Positions 46,957-57,124 of a stretch of 64,000 nt of DNA are shown one piece after another. This DNA is from Acinetobacter junii CIP 64.5. Its GTDB lineage: Bacteria; Pseudomonadota; Gammaproteobacteria; Pseudomonadales; Moraxellaceae. Each line of letters starts with the position of its first letter. The first letter of the stretch is position 1. The stretch spans positions 519,080 to 583,079 of the forward strand of contig NZ_KB849655.1 of NCBI RefSeq assembly GCF_000368765.1, in the 5' to 3' direction. Made by a program: the position numbers and the translations under genes. A model generated the notes under the pieces. The model saw only the letters and a list, made by a program, of their open reading frames with translations, had not been told where the DNA came from and searched no databases.

Positions 46957-47733
46957 TTATTTCTCTAATGATTTTTTAAGATTTTGAATCAAATCTTCTC
47001 GACTTTTATCCAATTTTTCAAGAGTGATGCTTGAATTTGAGTGACGACTTTGCTGTAAATGATATTGCCATGCTGGAATCAAAACTTGCTGAGCTTCTTT
47101 AAATCGATCTAATAAACTAAAAGATAAATGCTGAGATAACTGCATTTGTTTGATCGCAATATCATTACTCGTTTGTAAAGTTTGTAAGGTATTCACTTTT
47201 TTAGACAATCGCTCAAGAAAATGATCTAAAGTTTTTTGGCGACTAAACTCAGGATATTCATTCAAAAACTCTTGAGCTGCGCCAATATAGGCTGCCATTT
47301 GTTCTCGTAAGCCCAATACCTGCTGTATTCGTGATTGTGACTTCTGTATTTCTATTTGCAGTTTTTGACTTAAATGATTTGCTTCATCAATTAAGCGATC
47401 AAGGTCTTTTAAATATTTTACCTGACCTGCATCATACTCCACATCAATGCCGAGCCATTTTTGCAATGCATTGAATCGACGACCACGTAGATACTTTTTT
47501 GAGAGTGACAGCTGTTGAATAATCTGTGAGATAACCGCACTTAACTGTTGATTTAATTTTGGGTCAATACCATTCAGTAAAACACTTTGAGCTTGAACTA
47601 AATGATCGGCATAGGCATTCAAACGATGCGGATCATCCATCAAAGGCAATAGATCATTTCGCTTAATCGCTAAAAGTTGCTCGTGATCAAGCGAAATCTG
47701 AGATAGAGGTATTAAGTCGAGTTCTATGGGCAT
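46957..47733 (-). CDS. Short, divergent TelA-like protein
   Basis: The 258-residue protein is mainly helical. Its C-terminal half shows the same pattern as the TelA neighbour: FLERLSKKVNTLQTLQTSND followed by IKQMQLSQHLSFSLLDRFKEA and VLIPAWQYHLQQS align with the core of the 375-residue protein (for example LPAWKNQ against IPAWQYH). I therefore call it a divergent paralogue, although it would not be recognised easily alone. It is the first gene of the three-gene unit and starts at an ATG at 47733. Confidence 0.7.
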   Translation of the reverse strand: MPIELDLIPLSQISLDHEQLLAIKRNDLLPLMDDPHRLNAYADHLVQAQSVLLNGIDPKLNQQLSAVISQIIQQLSLSKKYLRGRRFNALQKWLGIDVEYDAGQVKYLKDLDRLIDEANHLSQKLQIEIQKSQSRIQQVLGLREQMAAYIGAAQEFLNEYPEFSRQKTLDHFLERLSKKVNTLQTLQTSNDIAIKQMQLSQHLSFSLLDRFKEAQQVLIPAWQYHLQQSRHSNSSITLEKLDKSREDLIQNLKKSLEK

Positions 47734-47856
47734 ATAAGTAAAAATGGTAAGAACAAATAAATTTGAACAAACTTAGTTTTAGCATGTTCTTACCAATTCT
47801 CATACTGAATTGTTGTTATGTTTTGCTGCTCTATTCGTTGTTATTTCTAAAATTTT

Positions 47857-48270
47857 TTATTGCTTTGGAATTGCATATGTACCGATAACATGAGCAACAG
47901 GTTCATCGTCTCCAACTGAATACAACCATACCTCACCAGTCACCAAGGTTTTACCGACTTTAATCAATTTACAAACAGCTTTAATATTTTGCATTCCGTT
48001 TGGTTTGCGGAAAAAGTTAATCGTCATATTGGTTGTGACTGCCATGGCCACCAATCCCAAGTCACCTAAAATCGCAACATACAATGCAAAATCAGCTACA
48101 AGCATTAATGTTGGCCCAGACACAGTTTGTCCGGGACGTAAGTCACTTTGATCGACACGATATAATAGCTCTGCACCTTTTGGGGTAATCTCAACAATTG
48201 ATGTTTTTTCCAGTGCTTGTGGAAACTCTTGAGCTAAAAAACTAATGATCTGTTCTTTTGCTAATAGCAT
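47857..48270 (-). CDS. PaaI-type hotdog thioesterase
   Basis: The 137-residue protein has the hotdog fold. The family segment with the catalytic Asp is VSGPTLMLVADFALYVAILG, followed by TTNMTINFFRKP and the strand TLVTGEVWLYSVGDDEPVAHVIGTY. Members hydrolyse acyl-CoA thioesters in the cytoplasm. It lies 21 bases after the desaturase gene on the same strand, so the two are probably co-transcribed and may act on related acyl groups. Confidence 0.88.
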   Translation of the reverse strand: MLLAKEQIISFLAQEFPQALEKTSIVEITPKGAELLYRVDQSDLRPGQTVSGPTLMLVADFALYVAILGDLGLVAMAVTTNMTINFFRKPNGMQNIKAVCKLIKVGKTLVTGEVWLYSVGDDEPVAHVIGTYAIPKQ

Positions 48271-48291
48271 ATCTATTCCTCTATTCTTGAA

Positions 48292-49275
48292 TTAATCAGC
48301 TTGGTTAGATAGTTCATGTAAAACTTGCCAATACGTTGGCGGTTCTTCTACATGTCCGCGCTCACGTAACATCTGATGCATTTTCGGTAATTTGAAATAT
48401 GGAACAGCAGCCATAAGATGATGTTCTTTATGATAATTAACATGTATTGGCGCGACTAATGCACGTGCTAAATATCCTGCTTTAGTTGTACGAGTATTTG
48501 TTAAAGCACTATTACTTGTTGGCATTCCTGCATGTTCAGCCATTGAACGGACACGGAGAAACAAAGGAAATGGGGTGAGATATGCCAAGATCCACAATGC
48601 ATACAACTTAGGATGACCTGAAGCCCACAATGCTCCGAAAATAGCTGCATTAGTGGCTATCGCTCCGCCACTATTTTTTATAAATGTTTTTGCATAATCG
48701 CTCCAATGACGTCCATCTTGAGGAATCCAACGGCGATCATTTGAAACTGTCCATTCCATCTTCTCAATATCCATCAACACTCGCCCAATCGCAAATTTAA
48801 TTCCCGTTAAACCAGATAAATCCCGAATAAATTTGCGCATTAATGATTTTTTGGAAGTTGGAAAGCCCGAAACCAATATTAGATCAGGGTCATCAACAGT
48901 AGAGGTTTTACTGTGATGACGGATATGATGAGCTCGATATTTATTTAAATCATTCCAAATCGGACGAGCGCATAACCAATCAGTTAATGTGTCATTCAAC
49001 CACTTAGTTTTAAATAAACTTTGATGGGAAGCATCATGCATAAGAATAGCCAGCGCTAATTGCCTACCAGCAAGAATGATTAGCGCTACGATACACAATA
49101 ATAATTTACCCCAAGCTGGTACATAGTCCCAAAAGCTAGCAACTGCAGCAAAGGTACCGCCAATCACAGCCCAAGTTGAGAAAACAGCCCAGCCCCCATG
49201 TAAATCTGATTTACTAGTTAGCTCACTGATTTCGTCTCTTGTGAATAGATCACTAATAGCAACACGCGTATTCAT
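48292..49275 (-). CDS. Membrane fatty-acid desaturase
   Basis: The 327-residue protein is a di-iron membrane desaturase. The three histidine boxes are HDASH, HHIRHH and HKEHH (in HVNYHKEHHLMAA), with four membrane helices around them. Such enzymes introduce double bonds, or sometimes hydroxylate or epoxidise, at acyl chains or carotenoids and sterols. The ATG at 49275, with AAGGAT upstream, is preferred to the TTG at 49314. It is followed by a thioesterase and preceded by a PaaX-like regulator on the same strand. The substrate is unknown. Confidence 0.9.
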   Translation of the reverse strand: MNTRVAISDLFTRDEISELTSKSDLHGGWAVFSTWAVIGGTFAAVASFWDYVPAWGKLLLCIVALIILAGRQLALAILMHDASHQSLFKTKWLNDTLTDWLCARPIWNDLNKYRAHHIRHHSKTSTVDDPDLILVSGFPTSKKSLMRKFIRDLSGLTGIKFAIGRVLMDIEKMEWTVSNDRRWIPQDGRHWSDYAKTFIKNSGGAIATNAAIFGALWASGHPKLYALWILAYLTPFPLFLRVRSMAEHAGMPTSNSALTNTRTTKAGYLARALVAPIHVNYHKEHHLMAAVPYFKLPKMHQMLRERGHVEEPPTYWQVLHELSNQAD

Positions 49276-49391
49276 ATCCTTATCCCATATTTTTTTAATT
49301 TTAAAACTACTCAACTTATATTTTTATTTTAAAACATGTAATATTTCTGTCAACAAAATATAATTAAATTATTAGTAATATTTTAAATTAA

Positions 49392-50210
49392 CTATTCATC
49401 TTGCTGTTCATAAAATCTTCGCCATAGTTCTAAACCAATTTGATCTAACCTCTGAACACTTTGAGCAAATTGATCGCGTAATTTTACGTCAACAAAATCT
49501 TCTGGTAACAATGGATCATTCATTAATTGTGAAATTGTTTGCCGACCAAGTAATAAAGATTCTTTCGTTGCGATATCTAAATCCAACTCATTCGCTGTTT
49601 CTAACCATTGTTCAATCATTTGAGCGTATTTTTGATAATTTTGATTTAATGTCTTGGTGGACCATAGTTCAGTTATTATTTTTATAGTTTGAGCATCGAA
49701 AAACTGGATCAAACAGACTTTTGCAGTTTGCTCCAGACCCGTAGCATGTAGTTCGTTAACAAGCTGCTCGAAAGAAATTGCTAAATTGTCTGGGCGAATA
49801 TAAATGCCTTGCTCTAACTCTTTGAATCCCAAATGTTTCAAAGCGCGTTCTCTTCTATGCAAAGCCGTTCGATCGACTCTTCCCAAAGCCCCTGTAAATA
49901 CACCGATAAATTGCTGATTCCATGGTTTGGTTTGTTTAATACCATTTTTTCGATTTAACATCACATCAGCCCACTCACGTGACTGATTGGTAAACTGATA
50001 GACGCCGCGCTCAATCGCCTCAATGACTCCTTCACTCGATAATCGAGTCACAGCAACCCTGATGCTATTTTCACTAATCTCAAAAAGTCGAGCTGCAATG
50101 ATGATCTGCTTGATTGAAATTTCTCGTCCTTGTAACCCCAAAAGGAGATCAACAATCAAATCACGGGCATTCAGTTTTGCTATTGTCATAGTATGTTTTA
50201 ACCAATACAT
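49392..50210 (-). CDS. PaaX-like transcriptional regulator
   Basis: The 272-residue protein has an N-terminal winged helix-turn-helix (about residues 15-75, IIAARLFEISENSIRVAVTRLSSEG without the longer context) and the PaaX-type central and C-terminal regions with RRERALKHLGFKELEQGIYIRPDN. PaaX regulates phenylacetate degradation by binding phenylacetyl-CoA; homologues elsewhere sense other acyl-CoAs. No paa genes are nearby, so here the neighbouring desaturase and thioesterase are the likely targets, by inference. ATG 50210 or ATG 50189 may be the start. Confidence 0.78.
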   Translation of the reverse strand: MYWLKHTMTIAKLNARDLIVDLLLGLQGREISIKQIIIAARLFEISENSIRVAVTRLSSEGVIEAIERGVYQFTNQSREWADVMLNRKNGIKQTKPWNQQFIGVFTGALGRVDRTALHRRERALKHLGFKELEQGIYIRPDNLAISFEQLVNELHATGLEQTAKVCLIQFFDAQTIKIITELWSTKTLNQNYQKYAQMIEQWLETANELDLDIATKESLLLGRQTISQLMNDPLLPEDFVDVKLRDQFAQSVQRLDQIGLELWRRFYEQQDE

Positions 50211-50254
50211 AACTAGTGAATATAAAAAAAATAAGATCCAAAAATTAGTAAAAA

Positions 50255-50284
50255 AGCCTCTTTTCTAATCAAAAAAAAGAGGCT
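50255..50284 (-). terminator. Terminator of uppP
   Basis: On the minus strand AGCCTCTTTT and AAAAGAGGCT pair over 10 bases with a 10-base loop, followed by a T run. It lies 10 bases after the uppP stop codon. Confidence 0.88.
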
Positions 50285-50293
50285 GATTTATAT

Positions 50294-51094
50294 TTATAAG
50301 AATACGAAAAGTAAAATTACACCCAAAACAATGCGGTACCAAGCAAATACACGCAAAGTATGACGTTCAACAAATTTAACTAAAGCACTAACTACCAACA
50401 ATGCAGAAATAAACGCAGCCACAAAACCAACACCAATATTCAGCATATTGTCTTGTGTGAGAACATCAGCATTACGAATTAAATCAAATGTCGCAGCACC
50501 TAACATCGTTGGCATCGCCAAGAAGAAAGAAAACTCTGTTGCTGCTTTACGCGATAGGCCTGCAAACATACCACCAACAATGGTTGCACCTGAACGAGAT
50601 GTTCCTGGAATCATCGCCACACATTGCGCACAACCCACTAATAACGCCTGTTTATAGGTGATTTTTGTCGCTTCAGTTGTTTTATGATCAAAATTCTTTG
50701 CTTCAACCCAGAAAATAATAAGACCACCAACGATTAGGGCAATCGCGACCACTAAAGGACTAAAAAGCACACTCTTAATGAAATCAACAGCGAAAACCCC
50801 AATAATCACAGCAGGGAAAAATGCAATCAAAACACTAAATGCAAAGTGTCGAGCCTCTGCATCACCACTAAAAAAACCTTTGAGTAAATTAAAGATTTTT
50901 TGGCGATATAACCAACATACCGCCAAAATTGCACCTAGCTGAATAACGACTTCAAATACTCGACCATCATCTGAATGGAAATCAATTAAATGACCGAACA
51001 GGATTAAATGTCCTGTACTTGAAATCGGTAGAAATTCGGTGAGACCCTCAATAAAACCTAGAAACAAAGCTTTTAAAATTTCAATATGTTCCAT
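50294..51094 (-). CDS. uppP: Undecaprenyl-diphosphate phosphatase
   Basis: The 266-residue inner-membrane enzyme recycles the undecaprenyl carrier for peptidoglycan and O-antigen synthesis, and gives some bacitracin tolerance. The two family motifs are [17 protein letters not shown] near the N-terminus and [13 protein letters not shown] in the middle, with about eight membrane helices. Length and layout are standard. Monocistronic. Confidence 0.96.
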   Translation of the reverse strand: MEHIEILKALFLGFIEGLTEFLPISSTGHLILFGHLIDFHSDDGRVFEVVIQLGAILAVCWLYRQKIFNLLKGFFSGDAEARHFAFSVLIAFFPAVIIGVFAVDFIKSVLFSPLVVAIALIVGGLIIFWVEAKNFDHKTTEATKITYKQALLVGCAQCVAMIPGTSRSGATIVGGMFAGLSRKAATEFSFFLAMPTMLGAATFDLIRNADVLTQDNMLNIGVGFVAAFISALLVVSALVKFVERHTLRVFAWYRIVLGVILLFVFL

Positions 51095-51218
51095 AACTTA
51101 CTCAAAAACACACAATACAAAATAAAAATAAATGGCAAGCTTACTCTGAAATCAGACCAAATTATGTGTTTGTCACGTAACCTTTGATCAAATAAATAGT
51201 CAATTTTTGATAGCAGCA

Positions 51219-53108
51219 TCAAATAATCATCAAACTATTTTTCTTCAGCATTTGTTCAACAACATCCTGAGTATCAAAACCCAAGCGCCAATATAAAAGT
51301 TCCAAAACATCTAATTCATCTTGAGTGATGATGCGATCACTCCATAAGCATCTTTCTGCAATTGCCAAGATATTGAGTCGATCTCGTAATAGCAAACCTG
51401 AAACATCATTTAGAATTTCCGCTAGATCTAAAGGTTCATCAGAAATATCCGCATAAACTTGCATTTCTTCAACTGTCAAAATTTGCTGTAAAATTCGTTC
51501 ACGAACTTCTAATTGGTTTGGACTATTGATTTGCTGGACGTGCAACAGCGCATCAATTAAATGAACAATTTGTGATTTTACATCTTCAAATGCTGTAGGC
51601 AGATGGGCTGGCATCAAATTCAATTCATGCTTCACTTTCTCTAAAAGCAACGCATCTAATAAACCAACCTCTCCATCTTCTTGAATAATACAAGCAAGCT
51701 TAGTGAGAAACTGACGTGCAATACTTGTCGGCATGTGCCCAATGTTTTTACAAGCATCATGAAAAATCTGAACATGGATACGACCATCTAAATTGAGTAA
51801 CGCATCTACGATTGCATGACTCACTGCCGCTTCTTGTGGAATAAATTCACGATATTGACGAATCATTAAAATCGCAACCATGACTTCTCTAGAACCCGTA
51901 GCTGTTTGCATCGCACGCTGAATCAGCTCAGGACGTTTTTTATTTTTTCGAAGCTCTGGATTGAGTGGTTTAATTGCATCATTTAAGGCAAAACTAATGG
52001 GTGACAATCTAAGTAAAGGTAAAGGCTGAGGTGAACTCCAAGGAACTGTCATATCTGTCAGCTCTTCTTCTAAAGAACGAAACAGACTAAATAAAGGACG
52101 ATTACGCAATTTTCTCAGGTTTTCTAATTGTAGGTCTTGCAATAATGTTGGATTTAATTCAAAGATTCGATCTTTAATACTTGGATGAATATTCATCCAG
52201 CTTTGTGGACTTAATGAGTTTGCAAAACACATATGAGAAATTGATTCTGAATATGCACTATGAATTTGTGAACCTGAGTGATGAACATAAATACGCAACA
52301 ATGTTTGAACGTTGGCATTATTATTCATTAGTTTCATGGTCTTCAGATCATTTCTAAATGTACGTCCACTTAGAGTTAAATATTTGATTAGACGGGTAAT
52401 TAAAATACCCCAACTCCCAATCAACCAAATCACACCACCAATTGCGACAAAAATAGTTTCAAATTTATTTCTATATAATGTGGCATACGGGCTGTATCCC
52501 GCTTGAGCTAATTTACTGCCCCACTGACTAAATGTTGTTAGACCACTGTATAAGATTTTTAACTTCGTGTTTTCAACAGCTTCGCCTGATAGAATTTGAT
52601 TAAACTCATAACTCAGCAATCCATATAGCTCAAGCTCATCCAAGTTCTGTAATGCACCCCACGTCAAAATAATTGCGATATCTTGCGACTTAAAACCAGC
52701 TGTTAGCGCATTTACGCCAATCTCATCTGGCAGCACATACACTGCAGGTGTATCTATCGAAAAACTTTTTGCAACTTGTTCAACAACTCTCAGAGCAGTA
52801 TTTTCTTCAGGAGTACTTTCATCAAAAACCAATCGACGTGCTTTTAATTGCTTTGCTAGAGAGTGTCCACCCTCACGCAGGACATACAGTTCAGCACCGA
52901 CTGACCATACTAATACTAAAAATAATAAACAAATAAAATAAGGACTTAAAAAATGCCACCAAATCGGCTGAGTATAATCAAAGAAATGAACAACTAAACC
53001 CAAAATCCAATTGAGAATAAATAATGTAAGTAACATTGCAAGAATACAAAAGCTTACTGACCAAGCAATATTCTTATTTTCAATTAAATAATGGCTCATT
53101 TCTTTCAA
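51219..53108 (-). CDS. M48-like membrane protein that has lost the zinc-binding histidines
   Basis: The 629-residue protein has two N-terminal membrane helices (about residues 15-38 and 51-72), an M48/HtpX-like region and a third membrane segment near 215-240. PAVYVLPDEIGVNALTAGF corresponds to the strand before the M48 active site, and the next helix LYGLLSYEFNQILSGEAVEN aligns with the HExxH helix. Here HExxH is YEFNQ (167-171), so both zinc-ligand histidines are replaced while the glutamate remains. The third-ligand region (TFRNDLKTMKLMNN) is also degenerate. A C-terminal domain of about 200 residues resembles TerB-like helical bundles. It is probably a non-catalytic scaffold or chaperone. 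Start TTG 53108 has AAGGAA upstream; ATG 53099 is the alternative. Confidence 0.8.
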   Translation of the reverse strand: MKEMSHYLIENKNIAWSVSFCILAMLLTLFILNWILGLVVHFFDYTQPIWWHFLSPYFICLLFLVLVWSVGAELYVLREGGHSLAKQLKARRLVFDESTPEENTALRVVEQVAKSFSIDTPAVYVLPDEIGVNALTAGFKSQDIAIILTWGALQNLDELELYGLLSYEFNQILSGEAVENTKLKILYSGLTTFSQWGSKLAQAGYSPYATLYRNKFETIFVAIGGVIWLIGSWGILITRLIKYLTLSGRTFRNDLKTMKLMNNNANVQTLLRIYVHHSGSQIHSAYSESISHMCFANSLSPQSWMNIHPSIKDRIFELNPTLLQDLQLENLRKLRNRPLFSLFRSLEEELTDMTVPWSSPQPLPLLRLSPISFALNDAIKPLNPELRKNKKRPELIQRAMQTATGSREVMVAILMIRQYREFIPQEAAVSHAIVDALLNLDGRIHVQIFHDACKNIGHMPTSIARQFLTKLACIIQEDGEVGLLDALLLEKVKHELNLMPAHLPTAFEDVKSQIVHLIDALLHVQQINSPNQLEVRERILQQILTVEEMQVYADISDEPLDLAEILNDVSGLLLRDRLNILAIAERCLWSDRIITQDELDVLELLYWRLGFDTQDVVEQMLKKNSLMII

Positions 53109-53171
53109 TGTAAATTTTCCTTATTACATTGTTTCGGTAAGAGGCTTTATGCCTTGAGTATCATAAAATAA

Positions 53172-53194
53172 AAAAGCGGGAAATTCCCGCTTTT
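53172..53194 (-). terminator. Terminator of purF
   Basis: AAAAGCGGGAA and TTCCCGCTTTT pair over 11 bases, followed on the minus strand by a T run. Confidence 0.88.
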
Positions 53195-53212
53195 CTCGAT
53201 ATTAAAGTAATT

Positions 53213-54751
53213 TTACTCTTCTCGAATACCAGTTAAATCCACTGAAGCAGCATCAATGTTCACATCGATATAGCCATCAGCTTTTTTCTTCGCACTATCA
53301 TTACGTTTTTGTTCAAGATTGATCAAATAATCACTATCAATCCCGCCAGCAACGTATACACCATCAAATACAGAACAATCAAACTCTCTGAGATGCGGAA
53401 CTTTACTTGTGCGAACTGCATTTTTCAAATCTTCCAAATCTTGGAAAATTAGACGATCAGCGCCAATAATCTCACGAATCTCTTCTACAGTACGATCTGA
53501 AGCAATCAATTCAGATTTTGCTGGCATATCAATACCATACACATTTGGATATTTGACCATAGGTGCAGCCGATGCAAAAAACACTTTTTTCGCACCAGAA
53601 TCACGAGCCATTTGGATAATTTCATTACAGGTTGTACCACGAACAATCGAGTCATCAACAAGTAATACATTCTTATCTTTAAATTCTAGTTCAACAGGGT
53701 TCAACTTTTGACGAACTGATTTCTTACGTTGCTGTTGTCCTGGCATAATGAAGGTACGCCCGATATAACGGTTTTTCATAAAACCTTCACGGAACTTCAC
53801 ACCTAAAATATTAGCAAGTTCTAAAGCAGATGTACGGCTTGTATCAGGAATCGGAATAACTACATCAATATCGTGTTGCTCGCCCCATTCTTTCAAGATT
53901 TTATAGGCTAACTTCTCGCCCATTTTCAAACGAGATTTATAGACTGAAATCCCATCAATCGTTGCATCTGGTCGTGCAAAATAAACATATTCAAAAATAC
54001 ATGGACGGTATTCTGGATTTGCTGCACATTGTTTAGTAAACAATTGACCATCTGAATTGATAAAGACCGCTTCACCAGGTGCAATATCACGCTCTACTTT
54101 AAAGCCAAGCGCGGTGATTGCAACTGACTCAGAGGCAATAATATATTCAACGCCTTGATCAGTTTCACGAGAACCATAAACTAAAGGACGAATACCATTT
54201 GGATCACGGAAACCAACTAATCCATGTCCAGTAATCATCGCTACAACGCCATAAGCACCTTTACAACGCTCATGTACGCGAGTAACTGTATGAAAAATAT
54301 CATCAGGTGTTGGATTTAAAGTACCAATTTTCTGTAATTCATGAGCAAATACGTTAAGTAAAACCTCTGAGTCAGAATCAGTATTCATATGACGCAGATC
54401 TGTTTTGAACAAGTCATCATGAATTTCTGCCGCATTGGTTAAGTTACCATTGTGAGCAAGGGTAATACCATATGGTGAATTTACATAAAATGGTTGAGCT
54501 TCTGCACTACTTGAAGAGCCTGCTGTAGGGTAACGCACATGCCCAATACCATAGTTGCCAAGTAAAGCTCGCATATGACGAGTATGGAATACATCACGTA
54601 CCATACCATTATCTTTGCGGAGGAATAAACGCCCTTGATGACAAGTTACTATACCTGCTGCATCTTGTCCGCGATGTTGTAACATCGTCAAGGCATCAAA
54701 TAACATTTGGTTCACTGGTGATTTACCGGCTATCCCAACAACTCCACACAT
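53213..54751 (-). CDS. purF: Amidophosphoribosyltransferase
   Basis: The 512-residue enzyme catalyses the first committed step of purine synthesis, making phosphoribosylamine from PRPP and glutamine. The N-terminal nucleophile is Cys2 (MCGVVGIAG), with no propeptide. The glutaminase domain shows [19 protein letters not shown]; the phosphoribosyltransferase domain has the PRPP loop [13 protein letters not shown]. It is the last gene of pyrD-cvpA-purF and is 40 bases after cvpA. The cvpA-purF pair is widely conserved. Confidence 0.97.
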   Translation of the reverse strand: MCGVVGIAGKSPVNQMLFDALTMLQHRGQDAAGIVTCHQGRLFLRKDNGMVRDVFHTRHMRALLGNYGIGHVRYPTAGSSSSAEAQPFYVNSPYGITLAHNGNLTNAAEIHDDLFKTDLRHMNTDSDSEVLLNVFAHELQKIGTLNPTPDDIFHTVTRVHERCKGAYGVVAMITGHGLVGFRDPNGIRPLVYGSRETDQGVEYIIASESVAITALGFKVERDIAPGEAVFINSDGQLFTKQCAANPEYRPCIFEYVYFARPDATIDGISVYKSRLKMGEKLAYKILKEWGEQHDIDVVIPIPDTSRTSALELANILGVKFREGFMKNRYIGRTFIMPGQQQRKKSVRQKLNPVELEFKDKNVLLVDDSIVRGTTCNEIIQMARDSGAKKVFFASAAPMVKYPNVYGIDMPAKSELIASDRTVEEIREIIGADRLIFQDLEDLKNAVRTSKVPHLREFDCSVFDGVYVAGGIDSDYLINLEQKRNDSAKKKADGYIDVNIDAASVDLTGIREE

Positions 54752-54791
54752 AATAACCTCGCGACAAGCTTGGAATGGGGTTCAACCCCAC

Positions 54792-55385
54792 TTAATAAAA
54801 AGGGTTTTTTGTCGAATGATCAGCAGCTTGCTCTGTGGAAGCACGCTCCGATTCGTCCATTTCTGAAGAAGGGCGATGTAACAAAGCACCTTCAGATGTC
54901 ATTTCGTGTATCGCTTGATTTGCAGCATCTTTAGACAACTCTGTCGCTAAAGGAGCATATGGCAATAAGATTTGTACAAATTTTGATTGCTTCCAATGCG
55001 GAGAGCTGTCAACCCATGGTCCCACACCTTGCATGGCAATCAAAACAATAAGTAGACCTTTTAAAGAACCAAAAGCACCACCTGCTAAACGATTTAATGG
55101 GCCCAATTTCAAACTTTTCAAGAGACCATTTAAAAGCGCGGTAATAACCCATGTACAGACAACAATGATGAGCACAATAAATGCAAATGCTGCAATTTTT
55201 TGCACTACAGGGTCTTGGCTTAAACTGCTCATGGCAGGTGCCAGTATGACTGCGTATTTTGCCCCAATGATCAATGCAAATATCCATCCGATCAAGTTCG
55301 CAAAGGCTTTGATAAATCCTTGACGCAAACCGTTTAGCCCTCCAATGAGCAAAATGATCAGAATAATGATATCAAGCGTGTTCAT
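54792..55385 (-). CDS. cvpA: CvpA family inner-membrane protein
   Basis: The 197-residue protein has four membrane helices (about residues 4-20, 26-48, 63-87 and 100-120) and the CvpA family blocks GLRQGFIKAFANLIGWIFALI and NRLAGGAFGSLKGLLI. CvpA is required for colicin V production or export in E. coli, and is otherwise linked to envelope stress and membrane integrity. The C-terminal tail is Ser/Glu-rich. It starts one base after the pyrD stop, and purF follows. Confidence 0.93.
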   Translation of the reverse strand: MNTLDIIILIILLIGGLNGLRQGFIKAFANLIGWIFALIIGAKYAVILAPAMSSLSQDPVVQKIAAFAFIVLIIVVCTWVITALLNGLLKSLKLGPLNRLAGGAFGSLKGLLIVLIAMQGVGPWVDSSPHWKQSKFVQILLPYAPLATELSKDAANQAIHEMTSEGALLHRPSSEMDESERASTEQAADHSTKNPFY

Positions 55386-55386
55386 T

Positions 55387-56394
55387 TCACACTGTCATCG
55401 CATCAACACAATCTTTAACAAGTGTTGGACCTGTATAAATCAATCCACTGTAGACTTGTATTAAGCTTGCGCCAGCTTGCTGTTTAATAACGGCTTGATC
55501 ACCAGAAACGATTCCACCAACACCTATTAAAGGCATACGCCCATCTAGGATCTTAGAAAATTGGCGTAAACATTCAGTACTTTTTTCAAACACTGGTGCA
55601 CCTGATAATCCACCAGCTTCATTTCCATTCAGGAGATTTTCAACACCTTCTCTTCCAAGCGTAGTGTTGGTTACAATTAACCCATCAATTTTAAATTTCA
55701 GTAATTGTGTAGAAATAAAATTAATATCTTCAATCGTTAAATCTGGCGCAACTTTAAGAACCAAAGGAACATAATGATTATATTGTTCAGCAAGTTTTAG
55801 TTGTCTATCTTTCAATGTTTGTAACAACTCTGTTAATGCATCGCCACTTTGCAAACTGCGTAAGTTTTTTGTATTTGGAGATGAAATATTCACAGTGATG
55901 TATGATGCGTAGTTATAAACTTTTTCTAAACAAATTAGATAATCTGATACTGCATCTTCGACAGGAGTATCCGCATTTTTACCGATATTAATGCCTAGAA
56001 TACCTTTGAATTTTGAAGCTTTGACATTCTCAACAAGCTTGTCCACCCCATCATTATTAAATCCCATACGGTTAATAATTGCTTTGGCTTCTGGAATACG
56101 GAATAAACGTGGTTGAGGATTTCCTGCTTGAGGTCGTGGTGTGATTGTACCAATTTCAATAAAACCAAAACCTAGTGCTGCCAATGCATCAATGTGTGCA
56201 CCGTTCTTATCTAAACCAGCAGCTAAACCTACTGGATTTGGAAATTCAATTCCCATACAAGTTACAGGTTTATTTGCAACTTTTTGATGCATAAAACCTA
56301 GCTTATAAGCTTTGTCGAGCATAGAAAGTGTGAGTTCATGTGCACGCTCTGGTGCTAAAGTAAACAACAGAGGGCGGGCCAATGAATATAACAT
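55387..56394 (-). CDS. pyrD: Dihydroorotate dehydrogenase (class 2, quinone-dependent)
   Basis: The 335-residue membrane-associated flavoenzyme oxidises dihydroorotate to orotate. The N-terminal helices ([17 protein letters not shown]) bind the membrane, and the barrel has [20 protein letters not shown], the active-site block [20 protein letters not shown] and the FMN phosphate site [12 protein letters not shown] chose the ATG at 56394; a GTG at 56403 is in frame. Class 2 enzymes transfer electrons to ubiquinone. It heads the pyrD-cvpA-purF unit. Confidence 0.96.
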   Translation of the reverse strand: MLYSLARPLLFTLAPERAHELTLSMLDKAYKLGFMHQKVANKPVTCMGIEFPNPVGLAAGLDKNGAHIDALAALGFGFIEIGTITPRPQAGNPQPRLFRIPEAKAIINRMGFNNDGVDKLVENVKASKFKGILGINIGKNADTPVEDAVSDYLICLEKVYNYASYITVNISSPNTKNLRSLQSGDALTELLQTLKDRQLKLAEQYNHYVPLVLKVAPDLTIEDINFISTQLLKFKIDGLIVTNTTLGREGVENLLNGNEAGGLSGAPVFEKSTECLRQFSKILDGRMPLIGVGGIVSGDQAVIKQQAGASLIQVYSGLIYTGPTLVKDCVDAMTV

Positions 56395-56644
56395 ACCAAT
56401 CACAGTCTACTGATTTTTCAAGTATGCGTATTATAGGCTTAGGCTAAACAAAACACCATGCTTGACAGGCGCTTATTTTGTAGAGTCGTTGCTTTAATGC
56501 GCCTTGAATCAATACTTAAAACAGTAATTGGAAAAATCTAGATTTAAAAATATGGCTGTACTTAATGTAAAAGCCTTTAAAAAAGCTAAATGCTGGCATA
56601 TCTCAATTTTTAGTAAAAATAAATATCTAGAAATTAGAAATGAT

Positions 56645-57124
56645 TTATTGCACCGTTGCCGTTAATTTGATCTGATTATTGGTAGAAATCATATCCATTT
56701 TTTGAATACTTAAACCCATTTGAGAGAGTTGCATCAAGAAATTCGCAAGTACCGCATAATTTTGATGTTCTGCAATCAATTGTATTTGATCGCCATTTTG
56801 TTGTGATGATACTGCTAAACCCTGTTGCTGAGCAGTACGCTGTATCTTATCTGCAGGAGAAAGATCCAGATCATTTGCTGGTTTCATTGTTGCTGCGTTA
56901 CTTTGCATCCAAACCGTTAAATCTTTCAGCTCATTTAAACGATTTTGCTGCTGATCGGCAAGAGAATGCATTTTCCACAATGCAAAACCTATAATGACAA
57001 CAGTTAAAAACACTGCTGTAAAAACAACCATGACTCGTTCACGAACCGATAGTCCTTGAAGATAGTGATTTAATCTTTCAATATTTTGATCAATACGGTT
57101 TTGTATATTATTCAATGCTTTCAT
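56645..57124 (-). CDS. gspM: Type II secretion system protein M
   Basis: The 159-residue protein has one N-terminal membrane helix (about residues 29-50, RVMVVFTAVFLTVVIIGFALW) and a periplasmic ferredoxin-like domain. Its identity follows mainly from size, topology and overlap with gspL (the start and the previous stop share one base). GspM stabilises GspL in the inner-membrane platform. No gspC-K or gspD/E genes are in the window, in line with the scattered type II genes of Acinetobacter. Confidence 0.88.
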   Translation of the reverse strand: MKALNNIQNRIDQNIERLNHYLQGLSVRERVMVVFTAVFLTVVIIGFALWKMHSLADQQQNRLNELKDLTVWMQSNAATMKPANDLDLSPADKIQRTAQQQGLAVSSQQNGDQIQLIAEHQNYAVLANFLMQLSQMGLSIQKMDMISTNNQIKLTATVQ

